NCBI GenBank assembly: GCA_022385805.1
Contig: MU277697.1
Location: 62,001-126,000, forward strand
DNA length: 64,000 nucleotides
From: Pilatotrama ljubarskyi
Taxonomy: Eukaryota > Basidiomycota > Agaricomycetes > Polyporales > Polyporaceae
Direction of reading: 5' to 3'
Numbering within the stretch: position 1 is the stretch's first letter; each line of letters starts with the position of its first letter. Of this stretch, positions 61,330 to 64,000 are shown piece by piece. A program made the translations under genes and the position numbers. The notes under the pieces were generated by a model. The model saw nothing but the letters and a program-made list of their open reading frames with translations. It had not been told where the DNA came from and did no database searches.

Positions 61330-62433
61330 ATGGAGCCGCAAATTGTGGACAGTAGTGAGTTCCTACATTCCACAAGAGACCCTTCGCTCAATGATGTGGC
61401 TCTACTCCGACTGCCGAAGACAACATCATGTCCCTTCCTCGAGAGCCCCTGTGGCTAGCAGAAGCGTGGGCGTTCAAGGTACTCAACAGAGGCAGAAGCC
61501 TCGTGATCGAACGCTGGCAAACAAGAGCCTCCATCCGGAAACCATTGGACTTGGTGCAGGGAATACGGGAGGGCAAATTCTCTAGCGTCACTCACCTTAC
61601 TCTGACCCTGGATAGCCTGAACGAGCGGGAGTATCACGGCCACTCCCTCTACCAGTCCGGATTCGCCGTGAGCATCGGAAGGCCGCTGAACGCCGCCACA
61701 GAGGTCCAAGTTGTCGACCTTTGTCGCTATCTTCGCAGGACGGTTGTCAACCTGACTATCAAAATGTGCAAGCCCGAGCTCATTGTGCCACATATACCTC
61801 GCCTGGTTCGCGACGTGGTGGAAAGTTGCCCTGGGCTCAAGTACTTTACGATATCGGACATTCAGTGTCAAGAGCTTGACGAGTGTGCTCCCATTGTGAG
61901 TGTACCCTGTGCCCGTTAAACCTCCTAGCTCAAGGTTCAACATCCTGACGTCCTCAAGTGTGTGTCGAGCATAGTACGAGCGGTGCTCTCGAGAACATGG
62001 AAGGCTTTCCACAACATCAAAGATGGGCACAGGGGGAGCGCATGGAGTACTGCGAATCGGAATTGCGAACGCTAGCAATCATGAAACGCAGCGCGGCACT
62101 CGGGAAGGATGCTTTCATGGAGCACATCCTCAAGGTATGGTACTACTATCCTGTGCTGTCCGTGTCTCAGTGCTCCTCTGGCTGAACGACGATCTTCAGA
62201 TGCCCGACCCTTTCAACTTGAAAGAGGCCGTTACCTCCCAGGAACGCTTCTGGCGGCCTGAACACTTTGATTTGCACCAACGAGGGAATATGGTGCGCGA
62301 GGCGACTTCCCTGGCGGGCCTCATGATCAGGACCTTTCCCTCTCTGCGACATGCGCATGTCGTCCTTGGCCGCGAGCAACGCCTCCATTTCCACATGATG
62401 AGATCATGCGAGCCGACGAACCAGCTTCCCTGA
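61330..62433 (+). CDS. Tandem paralogue 2, lineage-specific LRR/F-box-like protein
   Basis: Four exons, 61330-61354, 61444-61895, 61994-62134 and 62200-62433, in frame, 283 residues. Start MEPQIVDS was preferred over an in-frame ATG at 61428 because of the TATA spacing and because both neighbours also have a very short first exon. Shared features: PLWLAEAWAFKVLNRGRSL, VTHLTLTLDSLNER, VVDLCRYLRRTVVNLTIKMC, KPELIVPHIPRLVRDVV, SCPGLKYFTISDIQCQELD. The end, IRTFPSLRHAHVVLG, matches the corresponding strand of paralogue 1, after which paralogue 2 stops early, about 60 residues shorter. No known domain is recognised. The exon from 61994 uses an acceptor CTCGAG whose choice is fixed mainly by frame. 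Confidence 0.65.
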
Positions 62434-63087
62434 GGATACTCGCGCTCGGGTTCGCCTGCGCGACTCATGGGTTGGACGGGAGAGCGTGACTCGAGGTAGC
62501 ACTTGCTCTATGCTTTCCGAGAGACCTACGTCGGCTGTTTCCGCAGTCCGCAGTCTGGGCCCCACCCTGCGGCGTGCTGGGTATCCCTGCGATGCTGAGG
62601 CCTTGTACCGCCTCGAGGTTGTTGTGGCATTGTGGTTATGACAATACACAAGCCTTTCAGAAAGCTGGCGAATTGTACATGTGTACGTGCGCCGTGTGCC
62701 CCGCATGTGCATTTACATGTGTCGCCACCACTAAGATGTCCAGCGTGAGCGACAAGCGATACCAGTGCACCTAGATCTTGTTTTCTTGAAGGGCGACCCC
62801 GTTCGCGACGGGATGCTCAGCGTCCACGCTTCCGACGAGAACAACTATCAGGCTGCCTTGGCCCTTTTGTGAAGGGTGCTGATGTTCACCCGAATACGTC
62901 GATATTGTCTGAAGAACGTCCATGAGAACAAGGCTATCATTCGGGATGTGGCCACGGTTCTTAAGTAGAACTTGGGAGGACGATCGCCACCTCGAAGCAG
63001 CAGCCCTGCCCCACTCCGAATCGTCCAGTGGTTCTCTCTTCGACTCGCAGAGCCTCACACAGAGCGTTATTGAAGGATTTCGGGACG
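62434..63087. other. Intergenic between tandem paralogues 2 and 3
   Basis: No supported gene or RNA. Confidence 0.5.
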
Positions 63088-64000
63088 ATGTACACCATCC
63101 TAGGTGAGTCTGATGCACATATGTGATTGTCATTCATTCAGAAGTTGTCTCAGAGCATGGCCGTCAGCAAGCTTCACCACACAATACACTCAACCTCGTA
63201 GCGGATTCCGATGCCCAGCAGCCGTCGTCAGACTCAGAGGGAGCGACGCCGGAGCTCATCCGTGCCCAACCGTCTGCCCCGTACGATTCTAGTGACGACA
63301 GCGACGACAGCGGCGATTCACTTTGGTCTATCGACCTCGAGGATCTTCGCACGGACGGCTCGATGAATCGTTCCCGTGCTGGAAGCGACGACCCTGAACT
63401 GAAGGACTCGGCTGAAGATGAACCCGCACCTCGCGCCTCCCGACAATGGGAGTTCTACCCCTGCGGATCGCGGCCGTACCTGTCCAACAGGCTCGCCTGG
63501 GCCCTTATGCGGCACACGACCGGCAACGGATACATCATTCAATGCTGGACGGAGCACTTGCACGCGGGCGTCGCGCTGCGGTTCCGACACTCCGTTCCAC
63601 AGAACGTCTAGGCAAACCTGACGAGGCTGAAGCTCCAGCTCGATGCGCTCCGCGAGGGCGACGAGCACGGGCACGACCTCTTCACCGAGCAGAACCAGCG
63701 CACGAGCTATCCCAATGCCACGACGCTACGCGAGCTCGTGGGCCTGTGCAGGTATCTCGGGGATCGGCTTGTGGGGTTGATGTGCTGGCCTGAGCTCGTG
63801 GTGCCCCGTGTACCGAGGTTGGTGCATGGCATCGCGAGGAGCTGCCCGAAGCTGCGGGCTCTGGGGATCGAAGATCTTCAGTGCGAGTACTTCGATTCGT
63901 GTTTGGTATGATCCCGCTCACCTATCGGAGCTGTCGTAAGGCTGCTCACCGTCTGGTAGTTCCCAGAGTTCTTCTACTTGGCGGCGGCTGTGGAGAGTGA
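63088..64000 (+). pseudogene. Tandem paralogue 3 with in-frame stop, runs off right edge
   Basis: Exons 63088-63103, 63142-63905 and from 63960 to the edge keep one frame. After MYTIL and an acidic Ser/Asp-rich region (YDSSDDSDDSGDSLWSIDLE) comes the family region: NRLAWALMRHTTGNGYIIQ, then a TAG at 63609-63611, then in the same frame ANLTRLKLQLDALREGDEHG, LVGLCRYLGDRLVGLMCW, PELVVPRVPRLVHGIA and SCPKLRALGIEDLQCEYFD. The homologous sequence continues straight through the stop, so the TAG is the only visible lesion. It may be a young pseudogene, a readthrough codon, or a base error. The acidic N-terminal extension is absent from paralogues 1 and 2. Confidence 0.6.

Overview
This window looks like nuclear DNA of a filamentous basidiomycete, most likely an Agaricomycete of the wood-decay type. 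The evidence is protein-coding genes with many short GT-AG introns (about 50-70 nt), micro-exons, two intron-containing nuclear tRNA-Ser genes, TATA boxes 60-120 nt upstream of several start codons, and basidiomycete-typical families: DUF6534-like membrane proteins, F-box/LRR-like expansions and a small Cys/His protein. There is no plasmid, prophage or CRISPR content.

Layout. 1-5 kb: a secreted protein gene cut by the left edge (-), an uncertain small spliced gene (-) and a multi-exon membrane protein (+). 6-14 kb: a 1125-residue disordered protein (+) and a 665-residue single-pass membrane protein with a cytoplasmic SH3 domain (+), separated by sequence in which I recognise little. 16-29 kb: a FYRN/FYRC-domain protein (-), an N-terminal amidase (NTA1, -), a SNF1/AMPK beta subunit (+) and a C2H2 zinc-finger protein (-). 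30-38 kb: a foldback MITE-like element, a CstF-64 homologue (+), a scrambled fragment of a GH35 gene, and the intact 20-exon GH35 beta-galactosidase (+). 38-47 kb: tRNA-Ser(GCT), a long gene-poor stretch holding one small Cys/His-rich gene (-), then GPI transamidase subunit PIG-T/GPI16 (-). 47-59 kb: the AAA-ATPase AFG2 (+), an MFS transporter (-) divergent from a short-chain dehydrogenase (+), a disrupted F-box/LRR-like gene, tRNA-Ser(CGA) and coproporphyrinogen oxidase HEM13 (+). 59-64 kb: a tandem array of three paralogous genes of unknown function, the third carrying an in-frame stop and running off the right edge.

The genes are mostly independent housekeeping and regulatory functions (mRNA 3'-end processing, ribosome maturation, GPI anchoring, haem synthesis, energy sensing, N-degron processing) with islands of lineage-specific, rapidly evolving content: the tandem paralogue array, the F-box-like relic, the MITE and the GH35 fragment. 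Exon models were built by eye from splice consensus and checked for reading-frame continuity; no homology search was run, so family names rest on recognised motifs.
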